Source: Vallitalea longa (GTDB lineage Bacteria; Bacillota; Clostridia; Lachnospirales; Vallitaleaceae). From it: a DNA stretch of 64,000 bases. Location: the NCBI RefSeq assembly GCF_027923465.1, contig NZ_BRLB01000006.1:124001-188000 (forward strand), written 5' to 3'. Both the position numbers and the translations under genes were made by a program. The stretch's first letter is position 1, and each line of letters starts with the position of its first letter. The notes beneath the pieces are model-generated. The model searched no databases. It was not told the DNA's origin and worked only from the letters and a program-made list of their open reading frames with translations. This document shows, one piece after another, positions 53,057-63,134 of the stretch.

Positions 53057-56000
53057 ATGGATGAAATTAAAATCGTAAAATATAATCATTCTTATGCAGA
53101 GAAAGTAGCTGATATGTGGAACAAAAGTGGCGCAAACTGGGGAGGAGAGCAAACAGTAACTACCGCGGAAGGCGTTATAAACGATAATGAGAAAATGGGT
53201 AATATATGTGCGTTTTTAGCTCTTGATGGAGATGAAGTTGTAGGTTATTGCAGTTTCTCACAATATCGACATGATGAAGGTGCATCTTACATACCATTAC
53301 TTAATGTTAGAACAGATCATATAGGCAAGAAAATAGGTAAGACATTAGTAAAAGAATGTGTTAAGATGGCTATGGATGCAAAATGGCCAAGACTTGATCT
53401 ATATACTTGGCAGGGGAATGATAAAGCAGTACCTGTATACAAGAAATGTGGGTTCTTCTGGGAAAATAGAGACGGAAGCACTCACCTAATGAATTTTTTA
53501 CCATATGTAATGCGTACCGAAGCTGTCAAAGATTACTTCAATACAATGGATTGGTATGATGACAATGTTAGAGAAATCAAGATTGAAAGTGATGGAAGAA
53601 TTGAAGGTGACTTCGAATATTATGAATACATGTGGCAAAAAGAGGATGTTACTCTCAAAATGGAATTCGAGAGAAACGGAAGAGGATTGACATGTATAGA
53701 AACAAATGATTATATAATTAGAGCAAGAGTCAACAAAAAAGAATTAGTCATTGGAAAAAATTACGAAGTCAAATATGAATTAGTTAACAAAACAGGCAAA
53801 GAACTTGATATTAGAATCAAAGGGACTACAGACAAAAACATAACTAATAATACTGAATATACAGGATCAATAAAAAATAAAGAAATAATTAGTGGCGGAT
53901 TTTTTGTTGATACTATTGATGAAGAACAAGATAAATACAGAAGTCACCCTTGTGTTGCAGCAATTATCACTATCAATGGCAAAGATGCTTTGTTTAGAGT
54001 AGGAATATATCCTAATAATCCAATAAAAATGGCTATAGCCAATAAGGAAGAGCAAAAATATTTAAATAAATCAAATGTATGTTATATTAATATTGAGAAT
54101 AACTTTGATGAAGATGTAAGTATTAGTTTTTCTTTAAAAGATAAAAAGTGGGTTTCATTTAATGATGACATAGTGAAGTGTTCTCTTCAAGCAAAAGAAA
54201 AACAATCAATATCTGTACCATGTAAACTATCAGATTATGGTTTCTATGACGAAGAAATAGAGGTAAAAATTTATACTCCTAGAGATGAGATTAAGCATAT
54301 CGTTAATGTTAGAGGACCATTTAGGGGAGCAACAGGAAAATATCACGGTGAAGACGAAGAATATTATGGTATATACAATGGACACTATAGTATTAAATTG
54401 ATGAAAAAGGATAATTCTATTGATTTTACTAAATTAGGTAGTAAAGATGATGATGGTATTTTTTTACAATCACCACAGATAGGAAAGCCCTATACTATTG
54501 AATTATCTAATAAAAAAGCTGATGGTGTTTTACTTGATTCTACAGAAGAGGCAGAAATTATTAAGGCAACTTATGAATTGGAAAAATTTAAAGATATAAT
54601 GCTTGATTATTATATAGAACTATATGCTAACGGTGTTGTTAAAGTATATGCTGAAATAAAAAATCTTTCCGACAGTTACACTTATGATGAATTATATTAT
54701 ACTTCAACAATATACTATTTATTAAATGATGCATTAATGCCTATAAATAATAATATAGTAAGGACACCAAATTACGATGGAGTATTAACAAAACAATGGG
54801 ATGCTAATAAACTAAGTGAAAACTGGATTTTTAATAATTCAAATAAATTTGGTATCGGTTGGTACGAAGGTACAGAAATTTCTTTTAATGAGATTTTTGT
54901 TGTCACTGATTCTAAAATAGAAAATTTATTACCAGGTAAAAGTTATATCATTGAACCGATTATATTAACAATAGATACATTTAATTCATGGTATGATTTT
55001 AGAAAATACATGGGTAATGACGACATTAATAATAATAATATTAAACAAAGTTTTGAATGTGTCATTAATGGTGGCAACCCATTTTTAGATGATGATATAG
55101 AAGTTACTTTTGAAGAAGCTAAAATGGTACCAGTTGACGGTTCTGTTACAATATCTTCTAAAAACAATTTATTTGATCCCGTAAGTAAACGATTAGACTT
55201 TGAGGGAAATAAAGCATCAGTTGATTGTTTGTGTAAGAATAAAGCAGAGATGGATATATTGAAAATGAAAGTTGATATGGGTAAGAAGAATGTTAATAGG
55301 GAAAGAGCAATATTCTTTAAAGATAATAAAGAAGTAGTACTAAAACAATATATAGAACAGGATAAAGAAGTATATGAAGCTGACAATGGAATAATCAAGA
55401 TAAAATCATCACCAGAATTTGCTCAAGGTATATTTTCATTAAAACATAAAGATGAAGAATGGCTTGATAGTAGTTTCCCTGAAGCATGTGTAAAAAGCTG
55501 GTGGAATTTTTGGACCGGAGGTTATTTATATAAATATGACAAACTCAATTATGCTTCGTTATATAAGGAAAAGAACAAAGCAGAATTTGTCACTCTAGAA
55601 GATAACTTCAAAAATCATTGGTCAGGAATAAAAAGTTCAGTTGATATAAAAGAAAATGCAGAATACAAAGGAGTAAGTATAGATCAATATTTCTTATTAC
55701 TTTCAGGGGTCCCTGTTTTATGCGATTTTGCCGTTATACATCAGAATAGTAAGAAGTATCTAGAAGACCATCCATTTAATCGTGTAGCATTTATTAAGCA
55801 TACTGATGATATAAAGAACAATTTTGTGATAGTAGAAGATAGAAGAGAAGAAATTATCTATAAATGTGGTGAAACAGAATTTGATATATTTACTGACAAA
55901 TATTTGAACCATGGTTCTATTATGTCAGACTACAGATTGATTCATATGCTTAATACTAATGGTTCGGCTATTGTATTTGGTAATACTAATGGTACTTCAT

Positions 56001-56140
56001 TTGAAACAATTATAGAATATATAAGTAGTGATAATGCTACTTCAATATTATCAAGACCTGCTTTTATGATTTTTAGTAAAGATGATCTTAATGATGTAGT
56101 ACTAGAAAACCTATATAAAATAAGTTTTGACATATTATAA
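53057..56140 (+). CDS. Giant GNAT fusion protein (1027 residues)
   Basis: Residues 1-155 are a complete GNAT acetyltransferase: AFLALDGDEVVGYCSFSQY, then LLNVRTDHIGKKIGKTLVKECVKMA with the acetyl-CoA loop, and VPVYKKCGFFWENRDG. About 870 further residues are beta-rich, with immunoglobulin-like segments (about 200-420, NKTGKELDIRIKGTTD; NIENNFDEDVSISFSL). From about 430 on there is a region with the feel of a galactose-mutarotase-like or glycan-binding fold (SIKLMKKDNSIDF...). No signal peptide, so it is cytosolic. AGAAGGGGG precedes the ATG. The amidohydrolase at 56164 follows by 23 bases, so both likely serve one pathway. Substrate unknown. Confidence 0.8.
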   Translation: MDEIKIVKYNHSYAEKVADMWNKSGANWGGEQTVTTAEGVINDNEKMGNICAFLALDGDEVVGYCSFSQYRHDEGASYIPLLNVRTDHIGKKIGKTLVKECVKMAMDAKWPRLDLYTWQGNDKAVPVYKKCGFFWENRDGSTHLMNFLPYVMRTEAVKDYFNTMDWYDDNVREIKIESDGRIEGDFEYYEYMWQKEDVTLKMEFERNGRGLTCIETNDYIIRARVNKKELVIGKNYEVKYELVNKTGKELDIRIKGTTDKNITNNTEYTGSIKNKEIISGGFFVDTIDEEQDKYRSHPCVAAIITINGKDALFRVGIYPNNPIKMAIANKEEQKYLNKSNVCYINIENNFDEDVSISFSLKDKKWVSFNDDIVKCSLQAKEKQSISVPCKLSDYGFYDEEIEVKIYTPRDEIKHIVNVRGPFRGATGKYHGEDEEYYGIYNGHYSIKLMKKDNSIDFTKLGSKDDDGIFLQSPQIGKPYTIELSNKKADGVLLDSTEEAEIIKATYELEKFKDIMLDYYIELYANGVVKVYAEIKNLSDSYTYDELYYTSTIYYLLNDALMPINNNIVRTPNYDGVLTKQWDANKLSENWIFNNSNKFGIGWYEGTEISFNEIFVVTDSKIENLLPGKSYIIEPIILTIDTFNSWYDFRKYMGNDDINNNNIKQSFECVINGGNPFLDDDIEVTFEEAKMVPVDGSVTISSKNNLFDPVSKRLDFEGNKASVDCLCKNKAEMDILKMKVDMGKKNVNRERAIFFKDNKEVVLKQYIEQDKEVYEADNGIIKIKSSPEFAQGIFSLKHKDEEWLDSSFPEACVKSWWNFWTGGYLYKYDKLNYASLYKEKNKAEFVTLEDNFKNHWSGIKSSVDIKENAEYKGVSIDQYFLLLSGVPVLCDFAVIHQNSKKYLEDHPFNRVAFIKHTDDIKNNFVIVEDRREEIIYKCGETEFDIFTDKYLNHGSIMSDYRLIHMLNTNGSAIVFGNTNGTSFETIIEYISSDNATSILSRPAFMIFSKDDLNDVVLENLYKISFDIL

Positions 56141-56163
56141 AAGATATAAGGAGAATACTATTA

Positions 56164-57018
56164 ATGAAAATCATAGATGCTCATGTACATTTTTCTGAAA
56201 TTGATTCATTCATAAAAACAGCAAAAGATATATCTCTAGTTGATTATTCTTCTGATGGATATAACGATGAATTCACTAAAAATAATGTTGTAATGAGTAT
56301 TGGTATGGGACTTGAAGAAACAGGGGAAGGTAATTTCCCTGATTCTTCATGTAATAATCCTATGCTGTTGGATCTAGAAACCAGAAAACCTGATAACATG
56401 AATATGTGTATAGGAATTAATCCGGATAAACTTATAGGTATTAATAAAGATGAGGAACTCAGTAATATTGAGAAATATATAATTAATAAGGAAGCTGTAG
56501 GATTAAAAATCTACGCAGGTTATTATCATTATCATGTATATGACCACATTTACACACCTATATATGAATTAGCCAAAAGATATGGAATGCCCATTGTAAT
56601 TCATTCAGGAGATACTTATTCAGAAAGAGGTCTTTTGAAATTTTCACAGCCACTAGATGTAGATGAAATAGCAGTAAAGTACAGAGGAGTTAATTTTATA
56701 ATAGCTCATTTAGGAGATCCCTGGGTAATGGATTGTGCTGAAGTAATCTATAAGAATAGTAATGTATATGCAGATATATCAGGACTTATAGTTGGAGATA
56801 AAAAAGAAGTGAAAAGAGTAAGAAACAGAAAACTATTTGTTGAACATATTAAAAGAGCTCTAGTTTATGCTAATGATTATAAGAAGATATTATATGGTTC
56901 TGATTGGCCTTTAGTAGATACAAAAGCATATATAGAATTCGTGAAAAAGATTATACCAAGGAAGTATCATGAAGATGTTTTTTACAATAACGCTAGAAAA
57001 GTATTTAATATTAAATAG
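56164..57018 (+). CDS. Amidohydrolase-2-family metal-dependent hydrolase
   Basis: A 284-residue TIM-barrel hydrolase. IDAHVHFSE is the HxH metal motif. Further metal and catalytic residues appear in GLKIYAGYYHYH, PIVIHSGDTYSERG, FIIAHLGDPWVMD and ILYGSDWPLVD, the usual order of the amidohydrolase-related family (hydrolases and decarboxylases of the ACMSD/PF04909 type). AAGGAGAAT precedes the ATG. It is co-transcribed with the giant GNAT gene. Reaction type (amide, lactone or decarboxylation) cannot be chosen from sequence. Confidence 0.88.
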   Translation: MKIIDAHVHFSEIDSFIKTAKDISLVDYSSDGYNDEFTKNNVVMSIGMGLEETGEGNFPDSSCNNPMLLDLETRKPDNMNMCIGINPDKLIGINKDEELSNIEKYIINKEAVGLKIYAGYYHYHVYDHIYTPIYELAKRYGMPIVIHSGDTYSERGLLKFSQPLDVDEIAVKYRGVNFIIAHLGDPWVMDCAEVIYKNSNVYADISGLIVGDKKEVKRVRNRKLFVEHIKRALVYANDYKKILYGSDWPLVDTKAYIEFVKKIIPRKYHEDVFYNNARKVFNIK

Positions 57019-57205
57019 TAAAATCATCATGAGATTTTATGCTAATTTTTATTATTTGGTAGCATTTGAAAATAAATTATAAAATGATAATCCGTAAATT
57101 CTTTTATAGTAAATATTACAATTTATAGTTTCTTTATTTCAAATATATAATGTAAATGATATAATGATAAAAATATAACAATAATAATAAGGGTGAAGAC
57201 AGATT

Positions 57206-57727
57206 ATGAACATAATTATAGAAGAAATAGATATAACACAATATGAACCATTTGAATATATAGCAAAGTGGAGTAATGATCCAGATATAAAGTATTTTAT
57301 CGGAGCAAATTTTACTGAAGGAGAGATGCCTGATTGTGATCCGAAAAAACTATACAAGAGTGCTAATGAATCTGATAATAAGCACATTTATCTTATTAAA
57401 GATGGAGATAGACCTATTGGAGACTTATCAATTATGATTGATCCTCCACATATCAAAAGAAAAGAAAAAAATACTGGATGGATTAGTATCTGTATAGGAG
57501 AAAAAGAATATAGAGGGAAAGGTATTGCACAGACTGCAATGATATATCTTGAAAACGAATGTAGAAAACTAGGATTAAAACGTATAGAATTAGGAGTTTT
57601 TGAATATAACAAACGAGCTAGAGCTTTTTATGAAAAAATAGGTTATAAGGAATTTACTCGTATCAAGGAATTTGTATATTATCAAGGAAAATGGAGAGCG
57701 GATATAAGAATGGAAAAATATTTATAA
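57206..57727 (+). CDS. GNAT N-acetyltransferase
   Basis: A 173-residue single-domain acetyltransferase of the RimJ/AAC(6')-like group. GDRPIGDLSIMID is strand 4. WISICIGEKEYRGKGIAQTAMIYLENEC holds the acetyl-CoA loop RGKGIA. RIELGVFEYNKRARAFYEKIGYKEFTR is the C-terminal signature. GGGTGAAG precedes the ATG. Monocistronic with its own terminator. Likely acetyl acceptors are an amine, an antibiotic or a protein N terminus; none can be chosen. Confidence 0.9.
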   Translation: MNIIIEEIDITQYEPFEYIAKWSNDPDIKYFIGANFTEGEMPDCDPKKLYKSANESDNKHIYLIKDGDRPIGDLSIMIDPPHIKRKEKNTGWISICIGEKEYRGKGIAQTAMIYLENECRKLGLKRIELGVFEYNKRARAFYEKIGYKEFTRIKEFVYYQGKWRADIRMEKYL

Positions 57728-57739
57728 ATGATAAAAGTA

Positions 57740-57766
57740 ACTTGGATATGAAGTCCAAGTTTTTTT
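57740..57766 (+). terminator. Terminator of the GNAT gene
   Basis: ACTTGGA (57740-57746) pairs with TCCAAGT (57754-57760), followed by a T tract. Confidence 0.85.
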
Positions 57767-57951
57767 AAGTTCTTTTATTATTGAAATAAAATAGTTATTA
57801 TGAATAGTTATTTATGTGACATAGTATTTTTATTCTCAAATTATGGAACATTTCTTATGATACAAACGTCTAAAAGAATATAACTTCAGTATAAATGACA
57901 TTTTTGCCATTTACTAAACGATATTTCTATAAATTTGAAAGGAGAAAGAAT

Positions 57952-60900
57952 ATGAAGAAAAAAATAGTAAGTTTAGTTTTGATGGCTGTACTTTTTATAA
58001 CATTATTCAACAGCAGTTCATTCTATAAAGGAATTGATGTTAAAGCAGAGGAGTTTAGAGATGGTTATGCTCTAATACCCCAAAAAGTTGATAGTACAGG
58101 TATTGATACAAAAACAACATTTTTATTGAAAACTGACGAGAATAAAGATATTACAATAGACGATGTCAAAAAAGATTTTAGTATTGAGGGAGATATTGAA
58201 TTTGGTGTAAACAAGACAGATGAAGGCTATATGATAACTCTTAAAAAAGAGCTTGAAAAAAATAGTTTATATACATTTAAATTTAAAGACATAACATGGA
58301 CATTTCAAACTATGAATTCGTTCACATTATTAGGTTCATTACCACGAGATGAATCAGTTAATGTTCCAGTTAATACAGGAATTGAATTTTATTTCAGTCA
58401 TGAAGGGGCTGATGTAAAAGATTATTTTGAGATTAGTCCAAAAGTAGAAGGAAAATTCGAAGCTCATGGAGATGTAGTTGTATTTGTCCCAAAAGGAGGA
58501 CTTGACTATAAGACAATATACACTGTAACTCTTAAAAAAGGAGTGAAACTAAAAGATTCAGATCAAGATCTAAAAGATGATTATAAATTTAGTTTTGAAA
58601 CTTCTCCAAAACAAAATGATGATTATGAGAGACCAGATGGTTATTTTAATTTTAGAAATATTATGAATGAGTTTGGAACATCGGAGACTCCTATGATACC
58701 AATGAATTATAATATCTATAATGATGAAAAGATGTCTAGTCCTATATCAGTATCTGTTTATGCGTATAAGTCGATTGATGATTTTTCAGATGCTGTAAGT
58801 AAATACGATAGAATTCCAAAATGGTGTTACTTTGCTTTTGAAGATGAAAAAATAGAAACAAAGGAATTAGAAAAAGTATTGTCCTTTGACCAAGTTGTTG
58901 ATAAGAGCAATAGCGATGTCAATTTTGTTGAATTACCTGATAAATTACCTAGTGGATTTTATGTTGTAGATTGTAATTGGGAAGATATTAATTTCCAAAC
59001 ATTTATACAAGTAACAGATCTTAGCTTCTATTATATGAGTTCGGGTGAAAGACAGATAATAGGATATAAAGCTGAAAATGCAGGAAATATTTCTAGCAAT
59101 AATTATGGAGACAGTAAAAACATATTATGGCTTAATGACCTAAAAACAGGAAAACAAATAAAAGATGCTGTTGTTACATTGCATGATACAGATGAAGTTT
59201 ATAGGAGTAATGAAACAGGTATAGTTGAGATAGTTAAAAATAACAGTAATGAAAATAGTAATAACATATACAAAATAAAATCGGGTAATAAAAGTGCTGT
59301 ATTAATGGATTTCACTAATTATGGTAGAGAAAATATGAGTAAGTACTATTGGAAGTATTTTCAAACCGATAGAAGTCTATACAAGCCTGATGATACAGTG
59401 GAATTTTGGGGATTTCTACAGAATAGATATGCTGAGGAGAAAATTGATGAAGTTACAGTAAGTCTATCACAGGGAGGTTGGTTCTATTGGGATTATCTAC
59501 CTTTTGCCCAAGAAATGCCATATGAAGAAGTAGTGGTAGATACTGATAAGGGATTCTACAATGGAAAAATCAAACTTCCCAACTTAGATGAAGGTAGCTA
59601 TCAATTATCAGTTAAACTTAATGGAGAGATAATATCAACTACTTATGTAGATGTAGAGAACTATATCAAACCTGCATATAAAATTGGTATATCAAAGGAT
59701 AAAGAGGCTATATTTCTTGATGAAAAGGTTAATTTTGATATAAATACGTTATTCTTTGAAGGTACACCTGTTTCTAATCTAGATGTAAGATATAGTATTA
59801 ATGGGTTAGGATATGAAAATGGAGATTTAACTTCAGACAAAAACGGTATCGCACGTATAACTTATACTCCTAAATATATTGAGGAATTTCAAGGTATTAG
59901 ATATGCTAGACTGAATGCTAATGCTGAGCTGCCTGAATCGGGTTCTATATATGGGGACGATGATGTAAGGGTATTTATAAATGATATCAATGTTGATATT
60001 GAGAGTGTTATAGAAGAAGATATCGGTACTATGAAAGTTCAAGTCAATAAATACGATCTAACTAGATTAAATAACGAAACAGCTAAAGATGATTTGGATT
60101 ATTTAGGTGAACCTAAACAAGGGCAAAAAATAAAAGGAACTGTGTACAAGAATGAATGGAAGAGGAAAGAGATAGGGGAATATTATGACTTCATAAATAA
60201 AGTCGTAAGAAAACAATATGAATATTATACAGAAAAAACTACTGTCAAGAAAGTTTCACTAGTAACTGATAAAGATGGTAAAGCAGAAATCAAATTGGAC
60301 CTTCCAGAATTAGAAGATTGTTATTATACTGCTGAACTTAATTCAGTTGATTCCAATGGAAGAAAAATGGAATTCAAATCATATTTTGGAAGACATATAA
60401 TATCTAATCCTGATAAAGAACCTCATAAATATGATAGATATATGTTGATATCAGATAAAGATAAGTATGATGTTGATGAAGAAATGGATATTAAATTTGT
60501 AAATAATGAAGATTTATTAGAAAAAGGGAATTACTTATATGTAACAGCACAAAATGGAATAAAAGAATATGAATTATCCAATTCACCAGAGTATAAGAAA
60601 ACATTTGATAAGAAGTATGTTCCTAATGTAGATATAATGGGAGTATATTTTAATGGAAAAACTTATATTGAAGCCGAAGATTTTTCTCCAAGATTAAATT
60701 ATAATATGAATAAAATTAATTTTACCGCTAAAACGGATAAAGAAAATTATAAGCCAGGAGATATATGTAAGGTTTCATTAAAAGCAGAAATGGCTAATGT
60801 GGAGAAAAATAAAAATGTACCAGTCAAAGATGTATATGTTAATGTTAGTCTGGTTGATGAGGCATTATTAAAATTAAGTGATAATAATGTTGATACATTA

Positions 60901-62949
60901 GAAGAATTGTATCAGTGGGTTAATGGAGGCATTGGAAGCACTTATGGTTCACATAACAATACCAGCGCTAATATGGATTTGTATGGAATCAGATTCGGAT
61001 ATGATTTTATGAACAAGAGTTGTGATACAGCGAAATGTGATGTGCAAGAAATGGCTCAGACGGATGATCTTAAATTTGATGAGGCAATTGTAAGATCAAC
61101 ATTTAAGGATACTGCATTATTCAAAACAATGAAACTAGATGAAAATGGAGAGGGAACATTCACATTTAGGCTTCCTGATAATGTTACGTCTTGGCGTATG
61201 ACTTTTGAAGGTATTTCTGAGACATTGATGGCAGGTTCTGATAAACAAGAATTAATAGTTTCGTTACCATTCTTTATGAATACAAGTCTGAATAAGACTT
61301 ATTTGACAGGAGATAAACCATATATAGGGGTTAGTGTATATGGAAAAGAACTAAAAGAAGGAGAAAATATTAAATATCAAGTAACAGCAGAAGGAACGGA
61401 TTATACAGCAACAGCTACAGGAAAAGCATTTGAGAGAGTTAATATTCCATTATGGGATATGAAAGATGAAGGGACTTATAATATTATTGTAAAAGCTATA
61501 TCAGAATCAGGTTTTACAGATGGTTTGAAACAGACTATAAACGTGGTTAACACTTACCATGAAATGCAGGCTGCAGATTACTATGATTTAGTAAAAGGAC
61601 TTAAGATAAAAACTACCGATAAAGGAATAACTAATTTAACATTTGTTGATGAGGGAAGAGGAAAATTCATCCCTGACCTATATTCACTCACATACAGTGG
61701 TGGAAAAAGGATAGACCAAAAATATATATCTTACGTAGCTAGTAAAGTATTAACTGATAAATTTGAAATGGAAGATATATTGAAAGAAGAAGTTAAGTTG
61801 TCCGATTACCAGATAATGGATGGAGGGTATGCTATATTACCATATGCTGACAGTGATCTTGAGACAACAGTAAAATTACTTCCAATTATTAAAGACCACA
61901 TAAATGTTGAAAAGGTGAAAATGTATTTATACAATGAATTAAAAAATATTGACTGTAGATCAAAAGCTGCCGCTATGTATGGTTTAGCTGTTTTAGATGA
62001 ACCTGTGTTACTCAATATAGAGAAGTTGGAAAGAGTTAGTAATCTTAGTTTGAGAGATAATCTATATCTAGCACTAGCATATAGTGAATTAGGAGATAAT
62101 TATAAGGCAGAAAGTATATACAAAGAAAAAATAGCTAAATATGAAGAAAACTTCAAAGAAGTCAAGAGAATCAAATACGGTAGATCTGAAGATAGTTATC
62201 TGGAATATACAGCATTGATGATGATGTTAGCGTCAAACATTAATATGCAGGATAAAGAACTCTATTATGAATATGTTTCTGATACTTATTCTAAGGAAAT
62301 ATTGGTTAATAGTGAAATATTAAATTATATCATTAATGAAATAGAGAAAGTCAATAGTACAGAACCACATATAACATATTCATATCAAGGTAAAACTTAT
62401 GAAGAAGTTATTGAAAAAGGAAGAACTTTCACAGTAGATATTCCTTCAAGCAAACTTGGAGAATTCAAAATAGATAGTGTAAAAGGAGATGCTGCATTAA
62501 TAGCTGTATATGATAAAGAATTGGTTGAAGCTCAAAAACAAGATGAAGATATAAAAATCAAAAAAGAATTCTTTAATTATTCTACAGGTAAAAAAACTAA
62601 CACATTCGATCAATCAGATATTGTAAAAGTAGTTTTGGATGTAGATATCGATAAAGATGCTATTGATAGATATTATTCTGTAACTGATTTTGCTCCTTCA
62701 GGTTTAGTACCGATTGATAGTTCGAATAACTATGGTCTTAATGATGAACGTTATTATTATAGAGATGTAGAAGGACAAAAAGTTACAATGTACATTAGTA
62801 AAAATAGTGAATATGATAATGATTTGTACTACTATGCAAGAGTAATAACTCCTGGTACTTATAAAGCAGATGGAACGATAGTATCAGGAAATAAAGTTAA
62901 AGACAGTATTAGAATTTCTGATGCTAGTGAAATAATTATAAAGAAATAG
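57952..62949 (+). CDS. Secreted alpha-2-macroglobulin-like protein lacking the thioester motif
   Basis: A 1665-residue exported protein. Signal peptide MKKKIVSLVLMAVLFITLFN (cleavage near VKAEE), no lipobox. About residues 110-210 are an SbsA/Big_5-type Ig domain (SLPRDESVNVPVNTGIEF). Macroglobulin-like repeats follow, including the MG2 signature WKYFQTDRSLYKPDDTVEFWGFLQ. LPDNVTSWRMTFEGIS precedes the thioester domain, as in bacterial A2M. Where A2M proteins carry CxEQ, this protein reads YSGGKRIDQKY (about residue 1250), so no thioester can form. ATG 57952 follows AAAGGAGA; an upstream in-frame start (57895) lacks a site. Known bacterial A2Ms trap proteases; a thioester-less form would rely on steric trapping. 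Confidence 0.88.
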   Translation: MKKKIVSLVLMAVLFITLFNSSSFYKGIDVKAEEFRDGYALIPQKVDSTGIDTKTTFLLKTDENKDITIDDVKKDFSIEGDIEFGVNKTDEGYMITLKKELEKNSLYTFKFKDITWTFQTMNSFTLLGSLPRDESVNVPVNTGIEFYFSHEGADVKDYFEISPKVEGKFEAHGDVVVFVPKGGLDYKTIYTVTLKKGVKLKDSDQDLKDDYKFSFETSPKQNDDYERPDGYFNFRNIMNEFGTSETPMIPMNYNIYNDEKMSSPISVSVYAYKSIDDFSDAVSKYDRIPKWCYFAFEDEKIETKELEKVLSFDQVVDKSNSDVNFVELPDKLPSGFYVVDCNWEDINFQTFIQVTDLSFYYMSSGERQIIGYKAENAGNISSNNYGDSKNILWLNDLKTGKQIKDAVVTLHDTDEVYRSNETGIVEIVKNNSNENSNNIYKIKSGNKSAVLMDFTNYGRENMSKYYWKYFQTDRSLYKPDDTVEFWGFLQNRYAEEKIDEVTVSLSQGGWFYWDYLPFAQEMPYEEVVVDTDKGFYNGKIKLPNLDEGSYQLSVKLNGEIISTTYVDVENYIKPAYKIGISKDKEAIFLDEKVNFDINTLFFEGTPVSNLDVRYSINGLGYENGDLTSDKNGIARITYTPKYIEEFQGIRYARLNANAELPESGSIYGDDDVRVFINDINVDIESVIEEDIGTMKVQVNKYDLTRLNNETAKDDLDYLGEPKQGQKIKGTVYKNEWKRKEIGEYYDFINKVVRKQYEYYTEKTTVKKVSLVTDKDGKAEIKLDLPELEDCYYTAELNSVDSNGRKMEFKSYFGRHIISNPDKEPHKYDRYMLISDKDKYDVDEEMDIKFVNNEDLLEKGNYLYVTAQNGIKEYELSNSPEYKKTFDKKYVPNVDIMGVYFNGKTYIEAEDFSPRLNYNMNKINFTAKTDKENYKPGDICKVSLKAEMANVEKNKNVPVKDVYVNVSLVDEALLKLSDNNVDTLEELYQWVNGGIGSTYGSHNNTSANMDLYGIRFGYDFMNKSCDTAKCDVQEMAQTDDLKFDEAIVRSTFKDTALFKTMKLDENGEGTFTFRLPDNVTSWRMTFEGISETLMAGSDKQELIVSLPFFMNTSLNKTYLTGDKPYIGVSVYGKELKEGENIKYQVTAEGTDYTATATGKAFERVNIPLWDMKDEGTYNIIVKAISESGFTDGLKQTINVVNTYHEMQAADYYDLVKGLKIKTTDKGITNLTFVDEGRGKFIPDLYSLTYSGGKRIDQKYISYVASKVLTDKFEMEDILKEEVKLSDYQIMDGGYAILPYADSDLETTVKLLPIIKDHINVEKVKMYLYNELKNIDCRSKAAAMYGLAVLDEPVLLNIEKLERVSNLSLRDNLYLALAYSELGDNYKAESIYKEKIAKYEENFKEVKRIKYGRSEDSYLEYTALMMMLASNINMQDKELYYEYVSDTYSKEILVNSEILNYIINEIEKVNSTEPHITYSYQGKTYEEVIEKGRTFTVDIPSSKLGEFKIDSVKGDAALIAVYDKELVEAQKQDEDIKIKKEFFNYSTGKKTNTFDQSDIVKVVLDVDIDKDAIDRYYSVTDFAPSGLVPIDSSNNYGLNDERYYYRDVEGQKVTMYISKNSEYDNDLYYYARVITPGTYKADGTIVSGNKVKDSIRISDASEIIIKK

Positions 62950-62997
62950 ATGTGCGTGTATTAGAACTATCCTACGATATTAATATTTATTTTGTTA

Positions 62998-63041
62998 GGG
63001 ACTATCTTATGATAAAGATTATTTATAAGGTAGTCCCTTTC
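62998..63041 (+). terminator. Terminator of the macroglobulin gene
   Basis: GGGACTATCTTAT (62998-63010) pairs with ATAAGGTAGTCCC (63025-63037, one G-U), then TTTC. Confidence 0.75.
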
Positions 63042-63050
63042 TGTAATGTA

Positions 63051-63079
63051 TTGACGAATTATGTTTATTGTTGTATTGT
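63051..63079 (+). promoter_or_regulatory. Possible promoter of the chemoreceptor gene
   Basis: TTGACG (63051-63056), 17 bases, TATTGT (63074-63079); a TATAAT at 63079 is badly spaced. A palindrome AATTGCAATT lies at 63082-63091. Confidence 0.35.
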
Positions 63080-63134
63080 ATAATTGCAATTAATACAAAG
63101 TTGAGTTATTAATTTATAGAAGGGAAGGGAGTAA

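Noticed and set aside
54943-55398. 151-residue minus-strand open frame inside the giant GNAT gene
   Set aside because: Antisense shadow of a well-supported coding gene; no ribosome site and Leu/Ser-rich nonsense composition.
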